Below, in pieces: positions 44,640-54,259 of a stretch of 64,000 nucleotides of DNA. The DNA lies in assembly GCA_039105265.1 (NCBI GenBank), contig JAPFFF010000010.1, forward strand, positions 3,224,001 through 3,288,000. The letters are read 5' to 3'. Position 1 is the stretch's first letter. Each line of letters opens with the position of its first letter. Below the pieces are notes generated by a model. It had not been told where the DNA came from, did not search any database, and worked only from the letters and a program-made list of their open reading frames with translations. This stretch comes from Tritrichomonas musculus (taxonomy: Eukaryota; Parabasalia; Tritrichomonadida; Tritrichomonadidae). Made by a program: the position numbers and the translations under genes.

Positions 44640-46013
44640 ATGATACAATATAAATTTGAAGACGAAAGTTTTTTGAAAGAAAACGAACATCGTAAACTTT
44701 GCGATAATTCGTCTATTATAGATCAAGATGATATTGGCAAATTAATTGTATTATATTATAATTTAATCAATTCAATAAAAAAAGAAGATATTAATAATTA
44801 TCTTACCTTAATTAATGAAATTATAATTAATAATAATGACTCTATTTCTTTTGGCTTTCCAATTCAAGAAATTTTGAACTATTCATTTCAGATTTTTGAA
44901 AACAACGATGAAAGTGTTAAAGTAAAATGCTTTGAAACAATGATAACGATATTACAAAATTTTTATTTTCAAAATGATTCAAAAATTGGCAATTATTATC
45001 ATGAAAATAATTTTCATCATATCATACATTTTATTTATTCGAACAATAACGAAGATTACCATCCAAATATTATTTTATATATCATTAGAATATATTCATC
45101 GACATGCATTGAAGCTCGTGATTCAATAATAGGAATATTTGGATTTCCATTTTTTCAACAATTCATTCAAACGCGAAATTCCGAATGTTTAAAGCACGTT
45201 ATTTCATGTTTTACAGAGTTTTTCAAGTATCCACTTGATGTACACACTCTTTCAAGTCTATTTTGTCTTTTGTACGAAATGTCATCAATTGAAGACGATG
45301 AAATTATTATTGAAATTTTGAATTGTCTCAAAAAGTCGATGAATCAAAAAGACTGGGAAATTTTCTTCATTGAAAACAAGCTTCATCGTTTTGTGCATCA
45401 CACATTAACGATAGATAACAACAACTCAAAAGAATTGTCTATTGAAATATTGAATGTTTATTCGGTCGGATTCCCAATTAGAGTGAAGATTCTCGAGACA
45501 ATCATCAATGAATTTTTGAAAGAAGAAATTTCTGTCAGTGAAAAGTATTCAATTTTAACGGTTGAAATCTTCACAAATCACATGCATAGAGACTATGAAA
45601 GAGAAATTTTATTAAAACAAGGAATGATTTTTGTTTTGCTTAATTTTTTCGAAAATGGAACTTTTTCAATTAAAGTTGCAGTTTTGAGAACGATCATTGA
45701 AATGACAAAATTCGGAAATTTAGACCAGAAAAAGTTGGTTTTTGAGTATAACATGATGGATATGTTTTTCTCTGTTATACAATCAAATGATATTCCAATA
45801 ACAATTGACATTTTGGATACTTTACTGATTCTGCTGAGTATTACAGGAAATGATAATTTGGATCAGACTTTTATGAAGCAATTAAATGAATGTGATGGAT
45901 TAAATTATATCTCAGAACTGTCTTATCATGAAAATAATGAAATTCATTCAAAAGCTCTCCTTGTGCTGGACAAAATTAATGATATTATTTCATCAGAAGA
46001 TAAAAATACTTGA
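44640..46013 (+). CDS. Armadillo/HEAT-like helical repeat protein
   Basis: 457 residues with no TM segment, signal or catalytic motif. The sequence is a series of helix pairs of about 40 residues with aliphatic cores (for example VKCFETMITILQNFYF, IEILNCLKKSM, VAVLRTIIEMTKFGN, ALLVLDKINDI), typical of armadillo or HEAT solenoids that act as protein-binding platforms. The N-terminus is acidic. Start at the ATG at 44640; an earlier ATG near 44631 meets a stop at once. Many trichomonad ARM-like proteins have this size, and the partner is unknown. It lies between the two PH-LRR genes. Confidence 0.7.
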   Translation: MIQYKFEDESFLKENEHRKLCDNSSIIDQDDIGKLIVLYYNLINSIKKEDINNYLTLINEIIINNNDSISFGFPIQEILNYSFQIFENNDESVKVKCFETMITILQNFYFQNDSKIGNYYHENNFHHIIHFIYSNNNEDYHPNIILYIIRIYSSTCIEARDSIIGIFGFPFFQQFIQTRNSECLKHVISCFTEFFKYPLDVHTLSSLFCLLYEMSSIEDDEIIIEILNCLKKSMNQKDWEIFFIENKLHRFVHHTLTIDNNNSKELSIEILNVYSVGFPIRVKILETIINEFLKEEISVSEKYSILTVEIFTNHMHRDYEREILLKQGMIFVLLNFFENGTFSIKVAVLRTIIEMTKFGNLDQKKLVFEYNMMDMFFSVIQSNDIPITIDILDTLLILLSITGNDNLDQTFMKQLNECDGLNYISELSYHENNEIHSKALLVLDKINDIISSEDKNT

Positions 46014-46615
46014 ATTATATATATATGGAGATTAGAAACTTGATGAACATATAAAAAAGTTTATTATATTTATGAATATAGAAAAACTCATTATGCGTTA
46101 AGTTATAAATTAGACGCAAATAACATTGATTATCATCCATGATTTTATTATCATTGATTAATAATCATAACTTTCACAAATATAATAAATATTTTTATTA
46201 TAATAAAAATTTTCTTATAAAAATAGGCCATTTTTAATTTTTTTAAATTTGTATACTTTTATAAAAATCTATTTAGATAGGTAGACATCAAATATCATGA
46301 AATCAATGATTATTTTGCATTTATTTTTTATGTATAGTTATAACTTTTTGATAATTTCTCTCATAAATATTTAAACTTTTTCGTTTATAAAACTAATTCA
46401 AATTTTCATTGTTTTCACAATATTTCTTTTATCATTGAAAATTATAATTTTTAAATTTTTATATATAATGAATACAAATTATGATTACAATAAAAAAATT
46501 AATTTTAATATAATTTAATAAATAAATAAATATGTAAGATTAAAATGAAGCCAATTGAATCAATTTTAATCAAAATAAAATAGCAATAAATTGAATTAAT
46601 TTTTTTAAAATTCTA
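46014..46615. other. AT-rich spacer, no gene seen
   Basis: Nothing recognised besides the likely promoter of the gene at 46616. Confidence 0.5.
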
Positions 46616-49231
46616 ATGGAAGAAGCGAAATACATCTGTGTTGATAAAGCAAAATTGGAACAAATGCAAAAACATTGCTTATGCTCTTTTGAACGCCCAA
46701 TTGTTGCTGTTCCATTAGATTTTAAGATCCCAGGTTCAAATTCTTTTACTTCAGGATATCTAATGATAACTTGTGGTTGTCATTATTTATTCAAAGGGAA
46801 GCCATTTGGACATATTTTATTAGCAATGAAATTTAATATTTTCCAAGTTAATATTATTCATTTTACAATAGAACAAATTATATTTGATTTTTCAGATTTT
46901 GCAATGATGACATTCAGTTCTAATACTCAAACAGTTTCCAGCTCCAATATCCCAAACACCACGACCACCTCTCTTCAAAAGTCGTCCAATTCGTTAATAT
47001 TTTTAAAAACTCATGATGTCTCAAATATAATACGAGCATCAATGTTCATTCAAAAATATATTACGTATGACATCAAAGATGTTCGCATATGTCGTTTAGA
47101 TTCCACAATTTCGATCAATGATATTGAATTAAAAGAAAAGCCAAAGGACGAACTCCGGAGTCGCACTGTTTTTTTTGCACACTACTACAACAATGAAGAA
47201 AATGACACCTTGAATGTTGATTACTTCCGATATTGGGAGAAAAAGCGGACTCCATATCTAATAATCAATTCCAAATTGAAACCTGGCAAATTTGCCAGGT
47301 CATTTGGCCATTCCATTGCCTGGGAGAGGTCAATTTACATAGTTAGTTTTCGGTCATTTCTTCCTGAACAATTCTCAGAATTTTTTGACTCTCTGATCAG
47401 CAACTGTGATTCAAACTCGACGATTTCTGAGATTCAATTTGACGACTATTTTGAATGCGAGACGTTACCAGAATTCAATGGTCGACCGTTAAAAAATGAC
47501 AACTGTTCGGTTAAGCGATATGTATTTCGTAAAGTTTTGGGATCATTTGTTTTGTCCTTTTTGGAGAAGTGTAGCCGACTTCCAAAAATAGAAGAACTGA
47601 TTCTTTGCAAAGTGAAAATTGACAAAGTCGAATTCACGCAACTTTGCAACCTCGTGCTGCACAATGAGGGAATGAAGAACACTTTGAAGTCGTTCATAAT
47701 TGAACGATCCAACATTCAAAGTTTTCCAATGAGTGATTTCGGAATCATGCTGAGTTGTCTGTCTCGACTTGAGACGATTTCGATTTGCGACCTTAAAATC
47801 GACTCGGTTCGGTTCATCAAAACAATTTACATGTCAAAAGTGCCAGTTAGAACGATACATTTGAATCGTCAGCGGTTTTTGAAGTCATTTGATGAAGTGA
47901 CATTTCCCGACACTTTGATCCATTTGGACGTTTCGATGTCACTTTTTAGCGATGAAGCAATTTCGTCCCTTTTGGTGTGTCTGACCAAAAAACCAGCCAA
48001 AATACCGATCATTTTTTCGGCCATTAGAATCATATTGAAAAAGTCGTCATACCCTGCTATCGGCAGGATTGCACTCGACAAGTGCTACCCGACAATTTGT
48101 GAGTTCAACTTCAGTTTCAATCGAATCCCGGCGTTTGGATCGAGGTCACTTTTTGCTTTCCTTTTCACACAGAAAAAACTCAGAAATTTTGCACTGAACA
48201 GCGTCGGAACGACGGACTCAATAAAGCTTCTCAAGAACATCATGATGATCATTTTGTCTTTAAAAATACCTGGCTTTGCCTTTTCGCCTGCCTCTGAAAA
48301 AGTTCTAGCGGTTTTAAACAAGTCACAAACTGACAAACAGGAACAGTCAAAAACAACAGAAACAACAACGACAACTTCAAACGAAATCAAAGAAGAAGAT
48401 GATTTGCTCTCATTTGACTTTGAAACACCAGCTACAACGTCCCACTCATCAAACTTCGCGGATGACTTGATCTCGTTAGATTTCTCGCAGCCAACGAACA
48501 ACAACGACGCTTCGAATCCGACGAAGTCAGCAAACGATCTTCTTTCATTGAATGGTGACACGAAGAATCATTCGAGCAACGATAAAAAGAGCCAAAAAGT
48601 GCCGCCAAAAGTCATGAGTGTCGAGCCAGCCACGATTCTGCAGTTCATTGAAGCCCTTGTTGAGCAAAAGGTGACGTTTCTTCGTCGACTCGCGCTTCCG
48701 ATTTCACGGACTGGCGATGCAGGCATCATTGCTTTAACGAAGCTGATTGACAGCTCGCCGAAGCTGAACGAAATCATCATCGACGGAATCGAGCCAGGCA
48801 GCGTTGAGACTTTTGAGCGACTCTGGGTGAAAATTGTCGAGCACCGGTCGATTGTTGCCTGCGACTTTCCGAATCATGATTTGGAGTTCTTGAAGGGCAA
48901 GATCGAGAGCGAGGATGAAACGAGGAAGAAATCGCTCGAGATTTTGCTCGAAAAGATCAAAAAGAAGAAGAGTCCATCGACGGCAAACAAGCGAGTGAAG
49001 TACATGACTGAAACATGCGAGAACGCTGATGAAGAGATGAGTTACACAGGCGACATTTATGAGAAGTGCGCGTACTTCAACTACAAAGGAAGAGAGAGAA
49101 ATGAAGCCAAAAGCAACACCAATAATGATGATGATAGTAAAGATAAAGAAGAAGTGTGGGAGAATTCACAAATAGGCAATGATAATGATAACGGAATTGA
49201 CGACCTTCTTGATTTTGAAGAGCTTGATTAA
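46616..49231 (+). CDS. PH-like plus LRR protein with clathrin-box-like tail
   Basis: 871 residues. A beta-rich PH-like N-terminus is followed by RNI-type leucine-rich repeats over most of the middle (for example LSRLETISICDLKIDSVRF and LIHLDVSMSLFSDEAISSL). A disordered insert lies at about 575-665, then a last LRR-like section, a Lys-rich stretch and an acidic C-terminus. Clathrin-box-type motifs (L-aliphatic-x-aliphatic-D/E) occur at 597-601 (LLSFD), 618-622 (LISLD) and 864-868 (LLDFE), with a near match at 642-646 (LLSLN). The layout is CARMIL-like; the clathrin link is inferred from motifs alone. Base composition is visibly less AT-rich in the last third than at the 5' end. Confidence 0.75.
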   Translation: MEEAKYICVDKAKLEQMQKHCLCSFERPIVAVPLDFKIPGSNSFTSGYLMITCGCHYLFKGKPFGHILLAMKFNIFQVNIIHFTIEQIIFDFSDFAMMTFSSNTQTVSSSNIPNTTTTSLQKSSNSLIFLKTHDVSNIIRASMFIQKYITYDIKDVRICRLDSTISINDIELKEKPKDELRSRTVFFAHYYNNEENDTLNVDYFRYWEKKRTPYLIINSKLKPGKFARSFGHSIAWERSIYIVSFRSFLPEQFSEFFDSLISNCDSNSTISEIQFDDYFECETLPEFNGRPLKNDNCSVKRYVFRKVLGSFVLSFLEKCSRLPKIEELILCKVKIDKVEFTQLCNLVLHNEGMKNTLKSFIIERSNIQSFPMSDFGIMLSCLSRLETISICDLKIDSVRFIKTIYMSKVPVRTIHLNRQRFLKSFDEVTFPDTLIHLDVSMSLFSDEAISSLLVCLTKKPAKIPIIFSAIRIILKKSSYPAIGRIALDKCYPTICEFNFSFNRIPAFGSRSLFAFLFTQKKLRNFALNSVGTTDSIKLLKNIMMIILSLKIPGFAFSPASEKVLAVLNKSQTDKQEQSKTTETTTTTSNEIKEEDDLLSFDFETPATTSHSSNFADDLISLDFSQPTNNNDASNPTKSANDLLSLNGDTKNHSSNDKKSQKVPPKVMSVEPATILQFIEALVEQKVTFLRRLALPISRTGDAGIIALTKLIDSSPKLNEIIIDGIEPGSVETFERLWVKIVEHRSIVACDFPNHDLEFLKGKIESEDETRKKSLEILLEKIKKKKSPSTANKRVKYMTETCENADEEMSYTGDIYEKCAYFNYKGRERNEAKSNTNNDDDSKDKEEVWENSQIGNDNDNGIDDLLDFEELD

Positions 49232-49612
49232 AACATACCAAGATAAAACCAATCCTAAATATGCGGATAACATATGTTAAATATACCACTTTTAGGTTTG
49301 GAAAAATATCCATGTGTAACGCTTTTTTTTATTATTATTATTAAAAAAATTTTATATAAATAATGTATACATTCTACTCTTCTTGTAATGTGAAAAATAA
49401 AATGGATAATACTTATTGAACTCGGAGGTTATGGTCAATATTGACCTTGTATTGCTCTATATAATGAATTCAATTGTAAAAAACTATAAATAATTAGCCA
49501 TTTTATATTATTATAAAAAAGTTTGATGAAAGATAAAAAATAAAGGTCAAATTAAGAAAAAAATTATAATTCATAACATTCAAATTTAACATTTTTCATA
49601 AAATTGAACTTA
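49232..49612. other. AT-rich spacer, no gene seen
   Basis: Carries the first copy of an 85-base sequence that recurs near 49754 (see ankyrin and kinase entries). Confidence 0.5.
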
Positions 49613-49743
49613 TGAAGGATTTATGGAATTCTAAAATGTTTAATTTGACACCGTTGCATTGTGCTGCAGGTAGAAGTTATTTGGAAATTGCTGAAATATT
49701 AGTATCACAAAAAGGCATTGATATCTGCATCAAAGACATTTGA
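49613..49743 (+). pseudogene. Single ankyrin repeat upstream of a kinase frame
   Basis: A 42-codon frame from the ATG at 49613 reads TPLHCAAGRSYLEIAEILVS and a DICIKD turn, one clear ankyrin repeat, then stops. A second ankyrin-like unit (KAAIDYARERNHPDIVDVLT) begins the open frame at 49827, after about 85 non-coding bases. The two parts probably derive from one ankyrin-kinase gene. The interruption could be decay or an intron of unusual type; trichomonad splice signals (GYAYGY and ACTAACACACAG) are absent. Confidence 0.5.
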
Positions 49744-49826
49744 ATCCAAAATCATTCATAACATTCTAATCTAACATTTTTCTTTTTATTTGAATATTTA
49801 AAAGATTTTTGGAATTTTGAAAATGA

Positions 49827-51002
49827 TTGTTTAATAAGGCAGCCATTGATTACGCCAGAGAAAGAAATCATCCAGATATTGTTGATGTTCTGACAAGAGG
49901 ACCAAATCAAATAATCAAAAACACAATTGAGCGAAATAAAAAACTCCTTCGCAAGATTCAAACATTGACACGTGATAAACTTTTGCACAACAGGCAAAGA
50001 ATTAACAAATCACGAGAAAATGGGACTGAATCCGAAGACAAAAACAAGCAACTTTTAGAGAAAGTGAATAAACTGAAGACTTATCTTTCAGCACTGAAGA
50101 CGAAGCAAGCAGAAATCGAATTCGTCAACATCAACGATTTCGAAGAAGTTTCAGTGATTGGTGAAGGTGCAACCTCGAATGTGAAGCAAGTTGTGAAGAA
50201 AGAAAGATATGCGAAGAAGGAGCTGAAAGAATTCGACAATGATAAACTTCAGCGATTTCTTAGTGAAGGTGAAATTCTGAGCAAACTTCGTCATCCTTGC
50301 ATCATTGATATCGTTGGAGTCAATTATGGCGATGCTACTCATCCACCTGCGATCTTCCTTTCACTTGAGCCGAAGTCTCTTGAAACAGCGATTTCGAACA
50401 AAGAACTTCAAGAAGAAGACAAGAACCGAATTGTTGTCGAAATCGTTCTCATAATGCGCTACATCCACAAGAGAAACTTCACGCACAGCGACCTGAAGCC
50501 ATCGAACATCCTTCTTAGCAAGAACAACCAAGTTCGCATCAGCGACTTCGGATTTGTAAAGTATGACGACATGTCAATTTCGCAGACGAAAGGTGACGGC
50601 ACACTCCGCTTCATAGCACCAGAACTTTGCGAAGACGGCGAAACTGGAACAGCTTACGCGAACAAAGTCGACGTTTACTCATTCAGAATCACATTGATCT
50701 ACATCATAACCGAAAAATACCCACCTTTCAGCATGAAAAACGTCGTCTTAGGCATCGTTCCAAAGATACCAGAAACAGTCGTCGGCTGGGCTTCAAATTT
50801 GATTGCTCGCTGCCTGTCTCCAGAAAGCGAAAACCGTCCGTCATTCAACGAAATCTTTGAAGAACTGAAGTTACACAACTTCGACATATTCAATGACAAA
50901 AGTGACGGAAAACTGACAAGAAAGCAATCAAGAATGAAGCACACAATCGAATCACGCGTACTTGAAATCGAAACTTTCGAATACCAACATCAAGAAGACT
51001 AG
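49827..51002 (+). CDS. Ankyrin-tail plus TKL-like protein kinase, start missing
   Basis: The open frame has 391 codons but no usable ATG before mid-kinase; position 49827 is TTG. Order: ankyrin remnant (4-22), coiled coil (about 30-97), kinase domain (about 105-345). Kinase motifs: GEGATS (112-117), a Lys cluster at the VAIK position (K130/K131), HSD instead of HRD (220-222), DLKPSN, DFG (240-242) and APE (264-266). In YSFRIT, Arg287 stands where Gly is usual. The catalytic Asp and metal-binding Asp are present, so activity is possible, but the altered HRD Arg and Gly suggest drift. Composition is less AT-rich than its flanks. With the broken 5' end, this is a dying gene or one using an unrecognised splice event. 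Confidence 0.65.
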   Translation: MFNKAAIDYARERNHPDIVDVLTRGPNQIIKNTIERNKKLLRKIQTLTRDKLLHNRQRINKSRENGTESEDKNKQLLEKVNKLKTYLSALKTKQAEIEFVNINDFEEVSVIGEGATSNVKQVVKKERYAKKELKEFDNDKLQRFLSEGEILSKLRHPCIIDIVGVNYGDATHPPAIFLSLEPKSLETAISNKELQEEDKNRIVVEIVLIMRYIHKRNFTHSDLKPSNILLSKNNQVRISDFGFVKYDDMSISQTKGDGTLRFIAPELCEDGETGTAYANKVDVYSFRITLIYIITEKYPPFSMKNVVLGIVPKIPETVVGWASNLIARCLSPESENRPSFNEIFEELKLHNFDIFNDKSDGKLTRKQSRMKHTIESRVLEIETFEYQHQED

Positions 51003-51634
51003 CTTCTTCAACTAAAAATCTCCTAATTTAATCATTTATTTTTATTTATATATTTTTATCTTTGTTTTTTCTTTATTTTACGAGAAATCGTGAACTTTAA
51101 AGGAGGGATTTGGACATCTCATATGAGATGATCATCTCATTCGAAAATATTTGAAAACTTTTTAAATACTCTCTCAATTTCTCTTTCAACAATTGATCGT
51201 CCAATAACGATGCCATTTTTCAGATTTTACAAGCAAAAAATAGACAATAAAAACCAAACTTAATGCAAAGAATAAACGAAATAATTAAATTACTTACAGT
51301 TGTTAATACCAAAGAAGATTAATATTGATTGATCAAATCAAAAAATTAATTTTGAATTTATTTTATTATTATATTGATTCAATGAACCATATACCAAATG
51401 AGAAAAAGTGTAATATCTTTCTTATTATCTCAGTTTTCTTATTATTTTAGATCTTTCTTATCTATCGCATTTTCCTCATTTTTTTTTAATCTTTAAAAAT
51501 CCGTCTTAGTTGAAAATTCAAAAAGTATAATTGATATTTCAGACAAAAGACTATTGATAAACGGAGACACCGAATTAAACAAACATCTGTTTATTTTTTT
51601 TTTCAAACATAAAAATAAAAAAAATGTCAAAATG
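51003..51634. other. Spacer between convergent genes, with palindromes
   Basis: Lies between the 3' ends of the kinase and GH95 genes. It contains overlapping palindromes at 51115-51140 and otherwise A/T runs. Confidence 0.55.
51115..51140. repeat. Two overlapping perfect palindromes
   Basis: CATCTCATATGAGATG (51115-51130) and ATGAGATGATCATCTCAT (51123-51140) are both perfect palindromes sharing one arm. The 8-base word CATCTCAT is thus present three times in alternating orientation. It lies in the convergent intergenic region and could be a terminator-type hairpin or a protein site. Confidence 0.5.
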
Positions 51635-54259
51635 TCAATTTTTAATGACATACAAACAATTTGCTTTGACATCAAGAACAATTTTGTCTTTTTTGATTGA
51701 TCGAAACCCAACGTTTTTTCCACTTTCCTTTTCAATTACGGTTGCATTATTTATTCCGATGCAATCTATTTCAATTTCTGCATCAAATCTTGGCTCGATT
51801 ATGATTTCGCGAGCCTTTCCGTCCTTCCACCAGCAAGACACGACAATGTTTCCCTTTGCAACGAGTCCTTTGAACATTCCACTTTTCATCCAGACGTTTG
51901 GCAAAGCTGGCAATATTTTAATTTTATTGAAAGTTGACTGGAATAGCATTTCAGTCATTCCAGACGTTGCTCCGAAATTTCCATCAATTTGGAAAGGCGG
52001 ATGAGTGTCCCACAAATTTGAATATATGCCGTTTTTGAGAAGATATTGAATAAGTTTGAAAGCTCTATCGCCATCGCCGACTCTTGCCCACGCGTTTATT
52101 CTCTGGCCCATTCCCCAGCCTGTTGTCTCGTCTCCTCTATCGTTCAACGATACAACCGCCGCATCGAGCCACTCTTTGTGCTCGTCGTTGATCAAGTTGT
52201 AAGGAAAGAGACCCAGAAGGTGTGACAGATGACGATGTTTCGGTTCGCCCATCGATCCGAGCTCCTTCTCGCAAAACCATTCTTTAATTTGACCTGAAAG
52301 GCCAATTTCAATCGGTTTGAAAGAATCGATAAGCGACTGCCATCTTCCGTAGTGCTCTGAATCAACATTCAGTATTTTGGCGGCGTTCAAAGTGTTCGTG
52401 AAGTGCTGCCAAAGGTTCGTCTGCTCAAACGTGTTACCGTTTGTAGGGGGGCCCTGCTCTGGTGATGACGTAGGTGATGTGATTGTGCGGTTATTCTTCT
52501 CATCAAAGATAAGAAGCTTCTCAAAATAGAGGGCCTCATCACGAAGCAATGGGTAGATTCTTTCACGAAGAAGAGTGACGTTATTCGTGTACAGAAAAAG
52601 TTCATAAACATTGTGAAGAATCCACAAAAGTGACGTCGGAGCCCAGCCAAATTTGAATTTCTGACCAGGCGCAGTCCAGCCAAATGGATTAAGACGATGA
52701 TGCGTCATGAAGCCTCTCTCATCTCGAATGCCGGTGTAAATTAATGATGTCACTTTTCCTGGCTCTCGAAAAGACTCAATGAAATCGAGAAGTGGAGGAC
52801 CACACTCGGCCATATTAGTACTGAATGTCGGCCAGTAGTTCATCTGCAGATTGATGTTGATGTGATAGTCAGAGGCCCATGGAACGTCTATCGTCTGGTC
52901 GTTCCAAACACCCTGCAAATTTGGCGGCAAGGAACCGACGCGTGATGACGAGATGTCCAGATATCTGCCGTACTGAAAGAGGAGGACTTCGAGGTATCTG
53001 AAATACGGAGCCAGTTCACCTTCATTAGGAACTTTTTGAATACTTTCGGTGAAGTGAAATTTATAAGTTGAGAGGAGTTCGTCGGTTGGAATTTGAGGGG
53101 TTTCTTGGCCGATGTCAATTTTCACCCTATTAAATATAGAACAATAATCAGTGAGGTGACTTTCTTTAACTTTTTCATAGCCTTTCAAAACAGCTTTTTC
53201 AATGACTGACTGAACTCGCTTGTCGAGTTCTTCAGCTGTTTCTCCAGTTCTGTAGACCGGATACGAATTGTTATAGTCAGTAGCTGCAGAGACGAAGAAT
53301 GCAACGTCAGTTGTATCTACAATTAACAATGAATTGGCCTTCTTTTTGACCTTACCGTCTTTTACAACAACGACCATTTTTCCATTGAATTTCAGTTGAT
53401 TGTCCTCCAATTCACCTTCAACCGTTATCTCATTATCGTCAACCGTCGTCTTCCCATCATGCGATAAATTGAATTTCGCCTCTATCGTCATTTCCGAGGT
53501 CGATATGAACCTCATACAGACGACGTTGTCCGGATACGAAGCAAAGAACTCTCTCTCAACGGAAGAAACCTCTCCTTTTTCATTTCTATACTTGTAATTG
53601 ACATGGGCAGTTGCCATATTCAAATCAAGGTATCGGATGTAATCAAAAACTTTTTCTTTGAGTACTCTCAAAAAGTGAAATTGAAGCTCTCCGAAGCATT
53701 GAAATGAGCCGAACGATTCATTAGGATTCTGGCCAAGAAGAGTCTGACATTTTTGCGCAGCTTTGTCATTTTCCCCTTCTTTGAAAAGTTTCCGTATCTC
53801 CCTGAAAAGTTTCCCGTTTTGACCGGCACTTTTTATATTGCCACCATTGTAATCTGGCCTTTTTTTGCTTGGCCCGCCTGTCCAGAGGCTTTTTTCATTG
53901 AATGTAACACGCTCTGTAGAAATTTCACCAAATATGTTGGCACCAAGATAGCTGTTTCCAATTGGAAGCGTGTTTTGTTGCCAAATTAAATTATCATGAG
54001 TTCGTTTAAATTTAAATCGTCGGCTTTCTATATTTTTTAACGGAATTTCAGTGGATGGTTTATTATACCACATTTTTAATGTATTGAAGTCTCGGATAGT
54101 CGAAAAAAACTGGAAATTAATCTTTTGATGAAGACAAGCAAGTTTAATCAAATAGATTTCTGTAAATAAAATTATGAACCATAAAAGAATTTTTCCAATA
54201 GAAAGCCAATATGAATAACAATAAGAATTATGAGATCTATGCGAAAATATATTGATCAT
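51635..54259 (-). CDS. Glycoside hydrolase family 95, alpha-L-fucosidase-like
   Basis: 874 residues. Removes alpha-1,2-linked fucose (some relatives act on galactose) from glycans such as mucin. The hydrophobic segment at about 18-42 looks like an uncleaved signal anchor, so the enzyme probably faces the vacuole lumen or cell surface. The GH95 body starts near LPIGNSYLGANIFGE and FNEKSLWTGGP. Family catalytic residues are in place: Asn468 and Asn470 in DYHININLQMNYWP, Glu601 in SPEQGP, Asp759 in FQIDGNFGATSG. The C-terminal beta domain is present, and the length is usual for the family. The ATG at 54259 adds the anchor; Met62 (MWYNKPS) is a possible alternative start that would drop it. Bacterial-type family, so ancestral lateral transfer is likely. 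Confidence 0.92.
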   Translation of the reverse strand: MINIFSHRSHNSYCYSYWLSIGKILLWFIILFTEIYLIKLACLHQKINFQFFSTIRDFNTLKMWYNKPSTEIPLKNIESRRFKFKRTHDNLIWQQNTLPIGNSYLGANIFGEISTERVTFNEKSLWTGGPSKKRPDYNGGNIKSAGQNGKLFREIRKLFKEGENDKAAQKCQTLLGQNPNESFGSFQCFGELQFHFLRVLKEKVFDYIRYLDLNMATAHVNYKYRNEKGEVSSVEREFFASYPDNVVCMRFISTSEMTIEAKFNLSHDGKTTVDDNEITVEGELEDNQLKFNGKMVVVVKDGKVKKKANSLLIVDTTDVAFFVSAATDYNNSYPVYRTGETAEELDKRVQSVIEKAVLKGYEKVKESHLTDYCSIFNRVKIDIGQETPQIPTDELLSTYKFHFTESIQKVPNEGELAPYFRYLEVLLFQYGRYLDISSSRVGSLPPNLQGVWNDQTIDVPWASDYHININLQMNYWPTFSTNMAECGPPLLDFIESFREPGKVTSLIYTGIRDERGFMTHHRLNPFGWTAPGQKFKFGWAPTSLLWILHNVYELFLYTNNVTLLRERIYPLLRDEALYFEKLLIFDEKNNRTITSPTSSPEQGPPTNGNTFEQTNLWQHFTNTLNAAKILNVDSEHYGRWQSLIDSFKPIEIGLSGQIKEWFCEKELGSMGEPKHRHLSHLLGLFPYNLINDEHKEWLDAAVVSLNDRGDETTGWGMGQRINAWARVGDGDRAFKLIQYLLKNGIYSNLWDTHPPFQIDGNFGATSGMTEMLFQSTFNKIKILPALPNVWMKSGMFKGLVAKGNIVVSCWWKDGKAREIIIEPRFDAEIEIDCIGINNATVIEKESGKNVGFRSIKKDKIVLDVKANCLYVIKN

